Positions 1 through 31,084 of a stretch of DNA of 64,000 nucleotides are shown one piece after another (positions within the stretch are counted from its first letter, which is position 1; each line of letters opens with the position of its first letter). The DNA is from Podarcis raffonei. Lineage: Eukaryota; Chordata; Lepidosauria; Squamata; Lacertidae. The position numbers and the translations under genes are program-made. The stretch is from contig NC_070611.1 of assembly GCF_027172205.1 (NCBI RefSeq), positions 60,011,979 to 60,075,978 on the forward strand, in the 5' to 3' direction. Under the pieces are notes generated by a model that saw nothing but the letters and a program-made list of their open reading frames with translations, did no database searches and was not told where the DNA came from.

Positions 1-3
1 TGC

Positions 4-105
4 TAGACTCCAGCTCCCATCACTTCTGGTCATGGGCTGGTAGAGGCTGATGAAAGATGTCCTACAACATCTAGAGAGCTACAGGTTCCACATACCTATG
101 TTTTG
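4..105. mobile_element. hAT-like MITE fragment (CTACAACATCT)
   Basis: AGACTCCAGCTCCCATCACT to TACAACATCTAGAGAGCTAC is the decayed form of a common reptile palindromic repeat. Relatives are at 5045-5150, 38930-39070, 48131-48240 and 54532-54665. Confidence 0.55.
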
Positions 106-772
106 TTGGATTTGTGATGTGTCTTCCAAGATCTACTCAGCAGATTCAATGTCCTGAACTCAGAAAAAAACCGAGCATTCAGTAGAATCAAATGGGTAAG
201 CTTTCCCATGGCCTCTACTACTTCAAGATGCAGGTGGGTATTTGCAAATTTGAATTCTTCCCAGTGGGGGCAGATAACTCCTTCTACATAGGAAACGATT
301 CAGCCCAGCTTCCTTGAGATATATTTCCCTGCATGCAAGGAGCTTTCCCCCAGAAAACTTGTCCATGGCAGAAGCATTCAAACAAACCACCCCTACACAA
401 AGCCAGAAGTGGCAGAGTCCCAGGAAAAGAACCCGGTTCTGCTCAGAGAATAAAACCGAGCCAAGAGGAAGAAGCTCCTATCATTTCAGGTGGGGAAGGG
501 GACATGGGCAGACGGCTTCTGCTGAGCCCACCAGCTGAGAGTGAGTGAGTGTTCAGTGATGTAAATGGCAGGAGCAGGAAAGGGGAGGTTGCCAAGGGTG
601 ATTATGACCTTCCTCCCCTGCACTGTGATGCTCAATGGCACTTCCTGGGGGTGGCATGCATGGCTTGGGGTCCTTGGCACCCAGCTGCCTAGAGCGAGAC
701 AGCAGTGGGAACATCAACATCCACAGCTGCTGTTGTTAATCGGGAGCGAGAGTGAGCACTACTTGAGGCACC

Positions 773-8191
<7,419 letters not shown>

Positions 8192-8911
8192 CAGTTTGCT
8201 CCTCTGTGCACCACAATGTCTCTTGTCTGTTTCTTCCCTTCCTTTGGGCCTTTGTAGACTTTGGGGGAGAAATTTCCCTTGGGGGTTCCGTGTGGAGGCT
8301 CATGAAAAGTTTCCAATGGGTCGGACTTTATTCAGTAACGCATTACAGGACAGAGTTAAAAGAGTTTGCGAGAGCTTTCTTTTAGAAAACACTATATACG
8401 AAGAATATGTTGTCTTAGCTGTTTCACCCTCTGGCCAACCACTTTCACTCCACCATGTTTTCACCCAACCACAGCCGTTGAAATGCAACATTACCCAACC
8501 AGTTTCTTTTACTCTACATGCAGAGCCCTCCTTGTACCTTATGCAGAGTTGTTTTTCACTCTAACAGTCAGTGTTAAGTTTCTCCTAACTGGTTCCTACC
8601 AGTTTTGTGGTCAGGCCACACTTTTGCATACATGATGACAGACATTCCTTTTGCAGGCATTCCACGTCAACCTTTAACACAAGCCTGTGTAATGTGGGCA
8701 GCCAGCATCATAATACAAGCCTACAGTGAGTCTTGAAATGAGTGAGCTGAAGAAAACTGGGCAGGGATTCAGCCTGTGTGAGATCAGCCTCCCCTGGCCA
8801 AAGGAGAGAATTGGGAGGCAGCCAAGGAAACCTCCTCCAATTGGGTGCCAGAGCAGGTCAGGTGACTCCTATAAAAGCTTCCACATCAGGAGCAACTAGG
8901 AGACCTGGGCT
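8192..8911 (+). other. TUBA8: 3' flank of TUBA8 paralogue 1
   Basis: Presumed 3' UTR and downstream sequence. I found no canonical AATAAA close to the stop, so the cleavage site is unknown. No other gene was recognised. Confidence 0.5.
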
Positions 8912-9117
8912 GCATATACACCATACATTTAAAGCATATGACTCCCCACAAAGGATCCTGGGAACTGTAGTTGATTAAAGGTGCTGATGGAAAATGTAGC
9001 TCTGTGAAAGGTAAACTGCAGTTCCCAGGATTCTTTTTTGGGTGGTGGTGGGGTGGGGGGGTGGGGAGTGGAGCCATGTGGTTTAATTGTGTTTTAAATG
9101 TATGGTGTGTGTCTAAC
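8912..9117 (+). mobile_element. MITE with CCATACATTTAAA termini
   Basis: ACACCATACATTTAAAGC on the left mirrors TTTTAAATGTATGGTGTGT on the right. The middle has paired AGGATCCTGGGAACTGTAGT and CTGCAGTTCCCAGGATTC, making a nested hairpin. The same family, split by a SINE, is at 17400-17770. Confidence 0.75.
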
Positions 9118-9167
9118 CCTGATTTTGTTGAAGACAAACCACTTTCTGAGTTCTGCTCTCAGCTGTA

Positions 9168-9404
9168 CGGTGGTACCTCGGGTTACATACGCTTCAGGTT
9201 ACATACGCTTCAGGTTACAGACTCCGCTAACCCAGAAATAGTACCTTGGGTTAAAAACTTTGCTTCAGGATGAGAACAGAAATCGTGCTCCGGCGGCGAA
9301 GCAGCAGCGGGAGGTCCCATTAGCTAAAGTGGTACCTCAGGTTAAGAACAGTTTCAGGTTAAGAATGGACCCCCGGAACGAATTAAGTACTTAACTCGAG
9401 GGTC
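9168..9404 (-). mobile_element. Pogo/Tigger-like MITE 2
   Basis: Reverse copy with GGTGGTACCTCGGGTTACAT at one end and TTAACTCGAGG at the other, internal GAGGTCCCATTAGCTAAAG. The right terminus is degraded. Confidence 0.82.
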
Positions 9405-9692
9405 TGGCAGATGGGGTCTGTCAGCCTGGCCTCCTGGCTAAAGCACAATCCACCAGGAAATTATTCAGCACAGGTCAGTTTAAATAAGTAGGAGCCATTC
9501 AAGAGCAGCAGAACTGGTTCCATGTTTCTAGGGCCCCTTGGGCACAAGCTATCAGAGAACTCCTTGCTTTCCTCCTGGCACCTCATTCCTTCTTGGCCTC
9601 ACTCCTTTAAAACGAAGCAAGTCTTAAGCAATATGGCAACCCCAATTGTCAAAGGAAAACTATAAGAAATGTTGAACTTTTGAAATGATGAT

Positions 9693-9985
9693 TGTTAAGT
9701 TGTGGGTGAACATATCAGGCGACACAGCGATTCTTCAAACAGCTCTTGTTTATTCAGAGGCCAGAACGGAACTGAGTGAAGGGCTCAGTCAGCCTGCTTA
9801 TATAGAGCTCCAGTACAACGTTACTGTAGCAACTTTCTAAAACTATCCAATCACTGAACGTCACTTTCGATCCTTCATTTGCATAAAAACTATCCAATCA
9901 CTGAACGTCACTTTCGATCCTTCATTTGCATAATTATCTACAGTATCCCCCTGCTGGCCCAGGGTGAGAACTTCAGTACATAATA
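9693..9985 (-). mobile_element. Fossil solo LTR, copy 1
   Basis: Bounded by TG and a near-CA end, with five-base duplication ATGAT at 9688-9692 and 9986-9990. On the minus strand a TATA-like TCTATATAAGC precedes AATAAA, the expected LTR order. A 47-base stretch is present twice in tandem. No internal genes, so it is a solo LTR left by recombination; the parent family (Gypsy, Copia or ERV) is unassigned. Confidence 0.8.
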
Positions 9986-10164
9986 ATGATTGCCATTTCA
10001 TCATAATTGAATGGAGACACCGCTGCCCCACATTTCTAGTTAAGCCCTGGGTCTCTACTGTAATCTCACTTCAGACTTCATTTTGGAGATTAAAAACGTA
10101 ACCTTTTTGTATAGGCAAAGTACATAAATAAATGATTTTTTTGCTATTGTAGCAATAGCCATAA

Positions 10165-10390
10165 GAATGTAAAAAGACGGATCAGGCCAGAGGCCCACCT
10201 CATCCCACATCCTGTTCTCACAGTGGCCAACCAGATGAGCCAATGGGAAGCCTGCAAGCAGGACCCAGGTGTCACAGCACTTTTGATTCCCCGCAAATGG
10301 TATCCAGGGGCAAATTGCCTTTGATAGTGGAGGCTGAAAAAGCCATCACAGCTAGTAGGCACCGAGAGCCTTATTTGTTTAAGAAATGTG
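10165..10390. repeat. Dispersed repeat with AGAGGCCCACCTCATCCCAC
   Basis: Related to the tandemly duplicated unit at 34224-34441 (CTGTTCTCACAGTGGCCAAC against CTGTTCTCACACTGACCAGT). A decayed end also appears near 62040-62120 (GGCCACTGGCCTGATGCAGC). Family not assigned. Confidence 0.6.
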
Positions 10391-10871
10391 AATTCTGTAG
10401 CATTTCAAACAACAAATTCATATATAAAATGTAAAAGTATAAGCCAAATACTGCACACATTCTAAAAGATTGCAATTTTAAGACTGCAATTTGCTGGAAC
10501 CTGTCTTTGCATGCAGGAGAATTCCCTAACTCACTGAGGGTTTGAGACCCATTCAGCTATAATAACATATAATAAACAGAAGGCAGCGAATTATTCATGG
10601 AGAAATTCATTTACTCCAAATTTACTCCAAATGTCAGATAAAGTTTTCCATTTTTGAACTGTTGCATGACATGATCATTTGTCTTAATTTCTTCATTTAC
10701 TCCATTGAACAAAGAAAGCAAAACCCTGATAATCTTCTTTATTTCTGCAAAAGTCTTTAACCAAAATTGCTGCACTCCCACCACAAATGGAAATAGGTAC
10801 CCTTGTTCCCGCATTCCCTCCGACACAAAGGAGAGGAGGTGGAAGTTATATGGGGAAGCTTTATTGGAGTA

Positions 10872-11113
10872 CAGTGGTACCTCAGGTTACATACACTTCA
10901 GGTTACATACGCTTCAGGTTACAGACTCCGCTAACTCAGAAATAGTACCTCGGGTTAAGAACTTTGCTTCAGGATGAGAACAGAAATCATGCTCTGGCAG
11001 CACGGCAGCAGCAGGAGGCCCCATTAGCTAAAGTGGTGCTTCAGGTTAAGAACAGTTTCAGGTTAAGAATGGACCTCCGGAACAAATTAAGTACTTAACC
11101 TGAGGTACCACTG
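10872..11113 (-). mobile_element. Pogo/Tigger-like MITE 3
   Basis: Both termini are clear, CAGTGGTACCTCAGGTTA and TAACCTGAGGTACCACTG, with flanking TA dinucleotides. It is the cleanest reverse-oriented copy. Confidence 0.88.
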
Positions 11114-11207
11114 TATAAATACTATATGTGGTGCATTTTTAAAGCCAATTTGCATTTACTAGCAGAGAAATTTTCCAGAAGCATTTGGAAAGAGGTACCA
11201 TATTTAT

Positions 11208-11565
11208 CGGGACGCAGGTGGCGCTGTGGGTAAAACCTCAGTGCCTAGGACTTGCTGATCGTATGGTCGGCGGTTCGAATCCCCGCGGCGGGGTGAGCTC
11301 CCGTCTTTCGGTCCCAGCTCCTGCCCACCTAGCAGTTCGAAAGCACCCCTAAGTGCAAGTAGATAAATAGGTACCGCTTTATAGCGGGAAGGTAAACGGC
11401 GTTTCCGTGTGCTGCGCTGGTGCTGGCTCGCCAGAGCAGCTTCGTCACGCTGGCCACGTGACTCGGAAGTGTCTTCGGACAGCGCTGGCTCCCAGCCTCT
11501 TAAGTGAGATGAGTGCACAACCCTAGAGTCGGACACGACTGGCCCGTACGGACAGGGGTACCTTT
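11208..11565 (+). mobile_element. Sauria-related SINE, divergent subfamily
   Basis: Same head (GGTTCGAATCC B box) and body, but with an extra TTTATAG insert and an altered end (GGCCCGTACGGACAGGGGTA). Twelve-base duplication TACCATATTTAT at 11196-11207 and 11566-11577. It appears to be a separate subfamily from the other copies. Confidence 0.88.
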
Positions 11566-11579
11566 TACCATATTTATAT

Positions 11580-12611
11580 GCTTATGCTAGAAGCCTTCAA
11601 GCCGAGATGGATCAGCTGAGTGCTTAGATTTCAATGAGGTCATAGATATGGCTGGCAGAAGAGAAACCTGGTGGAATGGAGAGAACCAGTCAGTAGCAGG
11701 AGGAGACAATTGGCACTTGCTTCACCAGCCACTTCCCAATTAACACCCATTGTTCACTCCCCATTACCAAGGGGCTAAACTGAATTTGAGACACATCTCC
11801 TAACCTCATGGGCTTCTACAGAAACTGGGAGAAACTAACCTATCATGGGGACTCCCAGCAGAAGAAACATTTCAGCCCCAGCAGAAAAAGTGTCCAGGCA
11901 AGTTAAACAGATCTGCAAAGTTTGGCAGCGGGTTAGGTTGAGAGTTTTTTTTAATTTTTTTCCCAAGTTTTCAACTTTTTAAAAACAACTCAAGGAGAAC
12001 AACAAATCAAGAAATACAAAGAAACCAATAAATGGAACAACTTGCATATCTGTGGATCAATACATAAAACTGGAATTAATACCAACAGCGATTCTCAGAT
12101 GATGTTATATTATCATAACATTGTCCAAATAGCTGCAATTATTTTCATGCTATAATGCTGAATGTCACTGTTAGATGCCTAGGTAATAAAGGACCACCAG
12201 GTGGCCTAAAAGGACTGTGGCCGTACTTTATCCTGCATTACTTGTAGTATATGGAGTGTAATTTTTTTCAGCTATAGTTACTGACCAGACATTGCTATAC
12301 CATGCAGATAAGTTTAGGTTCAGAGATTTGCAGTGCCAGGTGACAATCTGCCCCTAGCCGCTACCAGCAGAAAGGGTTAGGCCGAGAGTTGTGACTGACC
12401 CAAGGTCAGTCTTCACAGCTTAGTTAGTGCAATAGAGCACATATAGGTTCAATTTTTAAGGGGACTTCACAGGCTCCATCTCTGCAGTCCCCTCTCTTCT
12501 TCACAGTATTTTTCTTTCGGTTCAAAGAGTGGCCTTTGCTGGGAACTCCTGGTATCATTTTATGTTCTGCTTCATTCCATCATATGACCCTGGAGACTGT
12601 AGTAACTGCCT
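11580..12611. other. Intergenic stretch, nothing recognised
   Basis: Sequence between the two tubulin genes with no convincing gene, clear repeat or RNA. A CTAGGTAATAAAGG motif at about 12180 is not tied to any gene. Confidence 0.5.
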
Positions 12612-12861
12612 TTAGTTACAGACGCTTCAGGTTGTGCATTTTCGGGTTGCGTACCGCGCCAAACCCAGAAGTACCGGAACAGGTTACTTCCAGGTTTCGG
12701 CACTCGTGCATGCGCAGAAGTACTAAATCGTGCTTTGTGCATGCGCACAAGCGCCAAATTGCAACCCGCGCATGCGCAGATGTGGTGCTGCAGGTTGCGA
12801 ACGCTGCGGGTTGTGAACGTGCCTGCCACAAGGATCACGTTCGCAACCTGAGTGTCCACTG
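12612..12861 (+). mobile_element. Pogo/Tigger-related MITE, CpG-rich variant
   Basis: Begins TTAGTTACAGACGCTTCAGG and ends CGCAACCTGAGTGTCCACTG then TA. Internal GCATGCGCA motifs repeat several times in both orientations. Termini resemble the CAGTGG family but the body differs. Confidence 0.7.
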
Positions 12862-13424
12862 TATAATGTTTTTATATATGTTGGAAGCTGCCCAGAGCGG
12901 CTGTGGCAACCCAGTAAGATGTGTGGGGCATAAATATTAAAACTATCACTATGGAATGGGACGTCCCTATTTTGATAGGAGAAATGTTGGAAGGTATGCC
13001 ACCCATAGTCACCGGCCCCTAAAGAGCCAGTGTAATGTATTCAATAGCAGCCACTAGCCACTGAAGGCCATTAAAGAAGCAGTCACACTAGACAGAAGCC
13101 CAGAGGACAGGATCTTCTGTCTGTGTGAAATGCTGGAAAACACACAAAATGCACAGAGAGTGGAAGAGCAGTGCACTGTTTATCTGCCTCTATGTCGGAG
13201 CCTGGTGATGTAATCAGGCAAGGGCTGTGTGTGGTGGGAATTGTGACCTCTTTCCTCATCTGCTCTATGACACTGAAGGGCATGAGCAGGTGCTTGGTGC
13301 CAGTGGCACCTCTCCTCCTGCATTACAGCTCAAAGTGATACAGCAGGAGTAGGAGAGAGACGGAGAGAACAGAAACGAAGCCTTCTAACTGTTCACCAAG
13401 AAGGGAAGTGAGAATCAGAGCATT

Positions 13425-25785
<12,361 letters not shown>

Positions 25786-26477
25786 AAATTGTGGTCCTGG
25801 CAGCTCTTCATTGCACTGGGGATACAGCTCACCAAACTCTTTGCTGCACAGCAGCTTCTGATCATTTCATGGGGGTGGATGGAGGAATGGACAGTAGAAG
25901 GGTTTGGTGGATTGGACCCTGTGCCTACTCCTGCAGCATATGTAAAGAATAGACCATCCATCTGCAAAAAAAACAATTTCCAGTGACTTCCTTTCTTTAT
26001 TATGCCTTATATTGTGAGGGGGGAGGAAGTATTCTGCACCTTTCTTAAAGCAGCCCAAGAAAAAAAATGCCAGATAGTACCAGTTAGTACCAGTATGGCA
26101 CGAGTGACACAGGACTCAGGGGCTGTTGCAACATCCCTGTTTAGGACTTATGCTTCAACTGTCCTACATTCTAGGTTCATAGCCAGAAATTCTGAAGTGA
26201 GGAGGCTGAAGGCAGTAGGGAATCATTGCAACAGATGAAACACAAGTAGTCTAAAAGATCTGGAATACATTAGTCTGCGTTATTTCTTTGTAAGCAATTG
26301 GGTAAAATATTGGCTACGCACCTGCTTATAACTCGACAAAAAAGGCTACAAAGTTGAATTTTAAAAGGAAGAAAGAACATTCAACATTCTGGAAGGGGGC
26401 ATGGAATATCTCCAAGTGGGCTAGGCTCCTATAGTCCTGCCTTCTTCATCTTTTTTACCCTTGCCTTAAAGCTACAG

Positions 26478-26838
26478 TGAGGGACGCGGGTGGCACTGTG
26501 GGTTAAACCACAGAGCCTAGGACTTGCTGATCAGAAGGTCGCAGTTCGAATCCCTGCGACGGGGTGAGCTCCCATTGTTCGGTCCCTGCTCCTGCCAACC
26601 TAGCAGTTCAAAAGCACCTCAAAGTGCAAGTAGATTAATAGGTACTGCTCCAGTGGGAAGGTAAACGGCATTTCCATGCGCTGCTCTGGTTCGCCAGAAG
26701 CAGCTTAGTCATGCTGGCCACATGACCCGGAAGCTGTACGCCGGCTCCCTCGGCCAATAAAGCAAGATGAGCGTCGCAACCCCAGAGTCGGCCACGACTG
26801 GACCTAATGGTCAGGGGTCCCTTTACTTTTACCTTTAT
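26478..26838 (+). mobile_element. Sauria SINE 6
   Basis: Full-length copy with duplication AGCTACAG at 26470-26477 and 26839-26846. It lies downstream of TUBA8 paralogue 2. Confidence 0.93.
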
Positions 26839-26849
26839 AGCTACAGCAG

Positions 26850-28640
26850 TAGACAGCCCGATTTTCTGATACTTGTTCCAGGTAAAACATTTCCCCCATT
26901 TTATCCTCTGGAGATATGTCAGGGATGCCTTTAAAAAGTTTTATTATTATGCACTCGCATGTGCTAGACTTGTGTGCATTTCAGCCCCCTCCTCGTTCCA
27001 GGTGACCTGTTTATTGAGCCTTCTTCCTGATTTGTTTGCACCCACTTTGCAAGGAGGTTAGAAGACCTTGACCATTTATTGAGCATTCATTCTGATTTGT
27101 TTGTGGGTGGTCTCATGACATTGCATCAACAAAGTGTTACTCCACCTTTAAGTGCATTTCCCCATCCTTTTTACCAAAAATAAAAATAAAAATCCATTTT
27201 TGGGGGGAGAAACAAGTACTGTTGAACGTACATAAGTAAAATCTTCTATCATTTCAATGCCTTGCTACATAAAAAGTGACGTTGTTGTTACCATAAAGTA
27301 ATGTTGTTAATCATAAAATATATATCGTAAGAATATTTAAATATATATAATGTTACACTTAGTGAGGCAATCAGTCCCAGAGAACTCAGCTCGATGGGCT
27401 ATTTGTAATTAAATAAGATAATTTCATTGAGTTTACTAAGTAATTAAGATCCCAGAAAAAAATCAATCAAATCAGATATTTCCCAGTTTAAACTAATCCC
27501 AGAAATTACTTAATTTAATATCTCTTCAAGCAACATATGTGGATTTTTACATTTCACATTCTTTTCTTCCAGTAAGAAATTGGCATTTTTTTTAAAAAAA
27601 CCCAAATCTATTATCCTGTTGTCAACCTAATTATGTTTGTTTTATCAGACCTTAGCAAATTTTCTAATTTAGGAGGGTCTGCTTTTCTCCTCATCACTGA
27701 CATACAGCGGTATGAGTTACTGTTAGAAGATTAATGATCATTATTGAGGAAATTATTACATTTCTGTTGCTAACAATACTTAGAATACACAGATACATTT
27801 GACCCTTGTGACACATTTATTATGGCACAACTATTCATGGGCTACAGCTAGGGGTGGATGAACTTGTCAGTTTCATTTTCTCTCAATTTGTAACCCCCAC
27901 CCCACTTGCTAAGTTCAGTTCTCCACATTTCTGCATTAGTTCCTTAAAAAAGGACTTGTGAAAATTTATCAGCATTTTAGTGCAAATTTATCCTATTATA
28001 CATGTATTTGCAATTCATTTCCCCATATAAAATGCATTTTTCTATGTTAATTTCACCAATATATGCATTTTAATATACGCTTTACCCTGGCACATACATT
28101 TTTGTACGCATTACTTGGCTTGAAAACTACATTGCAAAATTCAGAGAAGTGTAACTTTTGAAAGAGGGCTGTGTTTCGTTTTGTGTATTGCTCCTGAAAA
28201 TGCAGGTTTGGTAGATTCATCTTTACATGAACGAGATGGATGAAATTTCCCTCTCACTCCTAACTACTGTCCACCAGGTGCATGAAAGGGCATTTTGAGT
28301 TGCAGGCACCAAATCTACCTAGTTGGGGGGAGGTTTGTAAACATGAAGGTCAGCAAGAAATAAAACGTAGAAAGGGACAGACCTTGATAATGGCCTTATT
28401 AACAGGGACTATTCACTGTGGCAAACCCAGACACCGGTTCTTGTCCCCCAATCTACTGTGGCCGCACCTTTGGGGAATATTCCATTTCTGAATTTCCTGA
28501 ATGCATCCCCTTCGCCTCTTCGACTCTATGAAACGAAACTTTTGTCAAGCTACCTAACATGAGGGCTGGGGAAATGCTATGTTCTGTATAGTCTGAAGCA
28601 GCCAGGTGGCCAAACTGGTTAGGACAGTTTTAAGCCTCTC
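26850..28640. other. TUBA8-USP18 intergenic AT-rich stretch
   Basis: About 1.8 kb of AT-rich sequence with repeated ATATTTGCATTTT-like motifs near 27990-28110. No gene recognised. Part may be 3' UTR of TUBA8 paralogue 2. Confidence 0.5.
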
Positions 28641-28645
28641 AGTAC

Positions 28646-29241
28646 CGTATTTTTCGCCCCATAGGGCGCACCGGCCCATAGGACGCACCTAGCTGTTTTT
28701 TTTTTTGGGGGGGGGGGGAAATAAAGAAAAAAAAATTATTCGCCCCCCCCAGCCCCCAGAACAGGCAGGTCTCCGCAAGCCTTGGGAGACCGGCACGACT
28801 TCCTGCTGGGCTCCCATGGCTTGTGGATATCTGCCTGAAGCCCAAACCAGGTCGGGAACAGCAGGATGGCGGCGCTGCGCCTCCCCGCTGTCCCCCGAGC
28901 TTGTGGGGCTGGCGGCGGGGAGAAGTGCGCTTCTCCCCACCACCAGCCTCCAAACCAGGTCGGGGAAGCGAAGCCCAGGACGCGCTGTGCAGCGCGCCCC
29001 AGACTTCGAGATGCAGGCTGCTATCTGCAAGCCTAGGGAGCCCGACGGGAACTCCCCCGGGCTCGCAAGGCTTGCGGAGAGCTTCCTGAAGCCTGGAGAG
29101 CGAGAGGGGTCGGTGCGCACCGACCCCTCTCGCTCTCCAGGCTTCAGTGAAAGCCTGCATTCACCCCATAGGATGCACACACATTTCTCCTTCATTTTTG
29201 GAGGGGAAAAAGTGCGTCCTATAGGGCGAAAAATACGGTAT
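28646..29241 (+). mobile_element. Long MITE with CGTATTTTTCGCCC termini
   Basis: Inverted ends ACCGTATTTTTCGCCCCATA and TATAGGGCGAAAAATACGGT, joined by a GC-rich core of about 550 bases. The core includes tandemly related AGCTTGTGGGGCTGG-like blocks and a 62-base perfect palindrome at 29086-29147. No transposase. Large reading frames on both strands here are by-products of GC richness. Confidence 0.85.
29086..29147. repeat. 62-base perfect palindrome
   Basis: Two 31-base arms with no spacer, centred at GGTGC|GCACC, within the GC-rich core of the MITE at 28646-29241. It would form a strong cruciform or RNA hairpin. Confidence 0.93.
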
Positions 29242-29726
29242 TTGCCACACTGGGTCTCTCCTAGCTTAGAAGCAGGGAAATTCAGCCTTTGATCTTCTGC
29301 ATGCAAATCATGTGGTCTCCCACTAAACCACAGCCTTAGCACATTAAATGAAAAACAGACCTGAGGTTTGACAGAAACCCGCTGAGACCAGGAAACAATA
29401 GTAGCTGAGCTCCCACTGTTGACATACGCAGAAGCTAAGAAATGAAACTTAAAGGCTGTGGGGAAGGTCTGATCACTGCTGATCGAGGCAGCTGTCACTC
29501 ACACAACCCAGCAGGGTGTGTGTGTGTCATCAAGTCCCAACAACTGAAGGCCAGTGGATTAGGGGGCAGAGATCATATAATTGTTCTCAGTGTCAAGTCA
29601 CATTTCGTGAAAGAATCAGCTGCCATAACTTGGCTTAGGATGAATCTTCTGAAATCCATTTTGGATGCAGTGTGGCATGATAATTGGGGGGGTGGAGTCC
29701 AAGTTATGCTGGTGAGATTTACCATA

Positions 29727-29935
29727 CAGTGGTACCTCGGGTTAAGTACTTAATTCGTTCCGGAGGTCCGTACTTAACCTGAAGCACCACTTTAGCTAAT
29801 GGGGCCTCCTGCTGCCGCCGCGCCACCGGAGCACGATTTCTGTTCTCATCCTGAAGCAAAGTTCTTAACCTGAAGCACTATTTCTGGGTTAGCGGAGTAT
29901 GTAACCTGAAGCGTATGTAACCCGAGGTACCACTG
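29727..29935 (+). mobile_element. Pogo/Tigger-like MITE 5
   Basis: Complete: CAGTGGTACCTCGGGTTAAG to TAACCCGAGGTACCACTG, TA on both sides. It lies between TUBA8 and USP18. Confidence 0.9.
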
Positions 29936-30170
29936 TACTTTTCTCCTTCGTCAGGAGGAAGTTGCACTGATCTCAGTCAGGGATTATTCCCTAGAAAGCA
30001 TACACAGGACTGGTCATACTTGGGAATGACAGTTCAATCCTATACTCAGAAGTAAGCCCCATTGACTTCAATAGCAGAGCCAGGTAAGGTATAATGGATG
30101 TCAGCCTCATTGGATTCAGTGGGCACTTCCCTCTGTGTAAGCGCACATATAGGATCAGGCTGAGGGCCGG

Positions 30171-30427
30171 ATTTAGGTTTGATGAGGCCCTAAGATACAG
30201 AAGGTAATGGGACACTATATTTTAGGGAGCAGGCTGGCAGGCAGGGCCCATTACTTACATCATAGGAGCCTACACAACAGAAAACACTGTTGCTGTACGT
30301 AGGATTTATTTTATTTGTTTTATTTTTTGGAAATCTACATGCAGTTTTTTTCTTTAATTTTTTTTGTGGCCCCCAAGAGAGGCCCCAAGCTATAGCTTGT
30401 TTAGCTCATACGTAAATCCGGCACTGA
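30171..30427 (+). mobile_element. MITE with GGGCCGGATTTAG termini, copy 1
   Basis: GGGCCGGATTTAGGTTTGAT at the left and ACGTAAATCCGGCAC at the right, with CTATAGCTTGTTTAGCT inside. Inverted relative to the copy at 30668. Confidence 0.7.
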
Positions 30428-30667
30428 TCAAGCTCAAACAACACAGGTGCCCGTCAGCAATATTATTTGAAATCACCATGATTAAATCATCCCTGGAGGG
30501 CATCTAGATAAAAGGCAGTCTGCAGTGGCATAGCATTAAACTAAAAACAAATATCTGCTCACTCCTCCATGCGGGCATTAAAAAAAAACAACGTACCGGA
30601 CCCTGCTTAGCTACCCCCATCCCTCTTTAAGCATTGCAAATGCAGAAGCGCGACTAACGTGTGATCC

Positions 30668-30969
30668 AGTGCCGGGTTTACGTATAAGCTAAACAAGCTA
30701 TAGCTTAGGGTCCCACTCTTTTGGGCCCCCCAAAAAAATTTAAAGGAAAAAAAACCCCTGGTTGTGCATTTACAAAATATAAAGCAAATAAAATAAAACT
30801 AGCCTGCTCGCCTGCTCCCTAAAATATCACTGGTTTGCTCCTATTAGGTCCATAAATTACCATATAGCATATATTCAACACACACAAAAAAAACAGCGAC
30901 AATTTGCTGTTGACAAAGGACAGCTGGACATATAAAGGGCCCCATTACCTTCATCAAACCTAAGCCCCG
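30668..30969 (-). mobile_element. MITE with GGGCCGGATTTAG termini, copy 2
   Basis: AGTGCCGGGTTTACGTATAA, TAAACAAGCTATAGCTTAG and ATCAAACCTAAGCCCCG, the reverse of copy 1. It ends about 65 bases before the USP18 ISRE, so it borders or forms part of the promoter. Confidence 0.7.
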
Positions 30970-31033
30970 CTCTGGTGCGGTCCCTTTTCTGCTGGAAGCG
31001 GGTGGGGGCGGAGCTGCTCCGGAGCCGCGCTTA

Positions 31034-31046
31034 AGTTTCACTTTCC
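31034..31046 (+). promoter_or_regulatory. USP18: Interferon-stimulated response element of USP18
   Basis: AGTTTCACTTTCC fits the ISRE consensus AGTTTCNNTTTCN bound by ISGF3 and IRFs. It lies about 190 bases before the end of the predicted first exon. Mammalian USP18 is driven by an ISRE in the same place. A second purine-rich GGGGAAATC motif follows about 20 bases downstream. The match is seen directly; interferon response is inferred. Confidence 0.85.
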
Positions 31047-31084
31047 AAGCTGTTCTCTCAAAAGGGGAAATCAAAACTCATCTC

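Noticed and set aside
12180-12195. AATAAA-like motif as a terminator for TUBA8 paralogue 1
   Set aside because: It is 4 kb beyond the stop codon with several repeats between, with no support for a transcript that long.
12611-12861. CpG-rich block that could be a promoter for TUBA8 paralogue 2
   Set aside because: It has MITE-type ends and internal inverted GCATGCGCA motifs, and is about 560 bases from the predicted exon 1; better explained as a transposon.
28689-29498. Long frames on both strands (up to 269 codons) at 28.6-29.5 kb
   Set aside because: They lie in the GC-rich core of an inverted-repeat MITE, include poly-Phe and poly-Pro runs and match no family.
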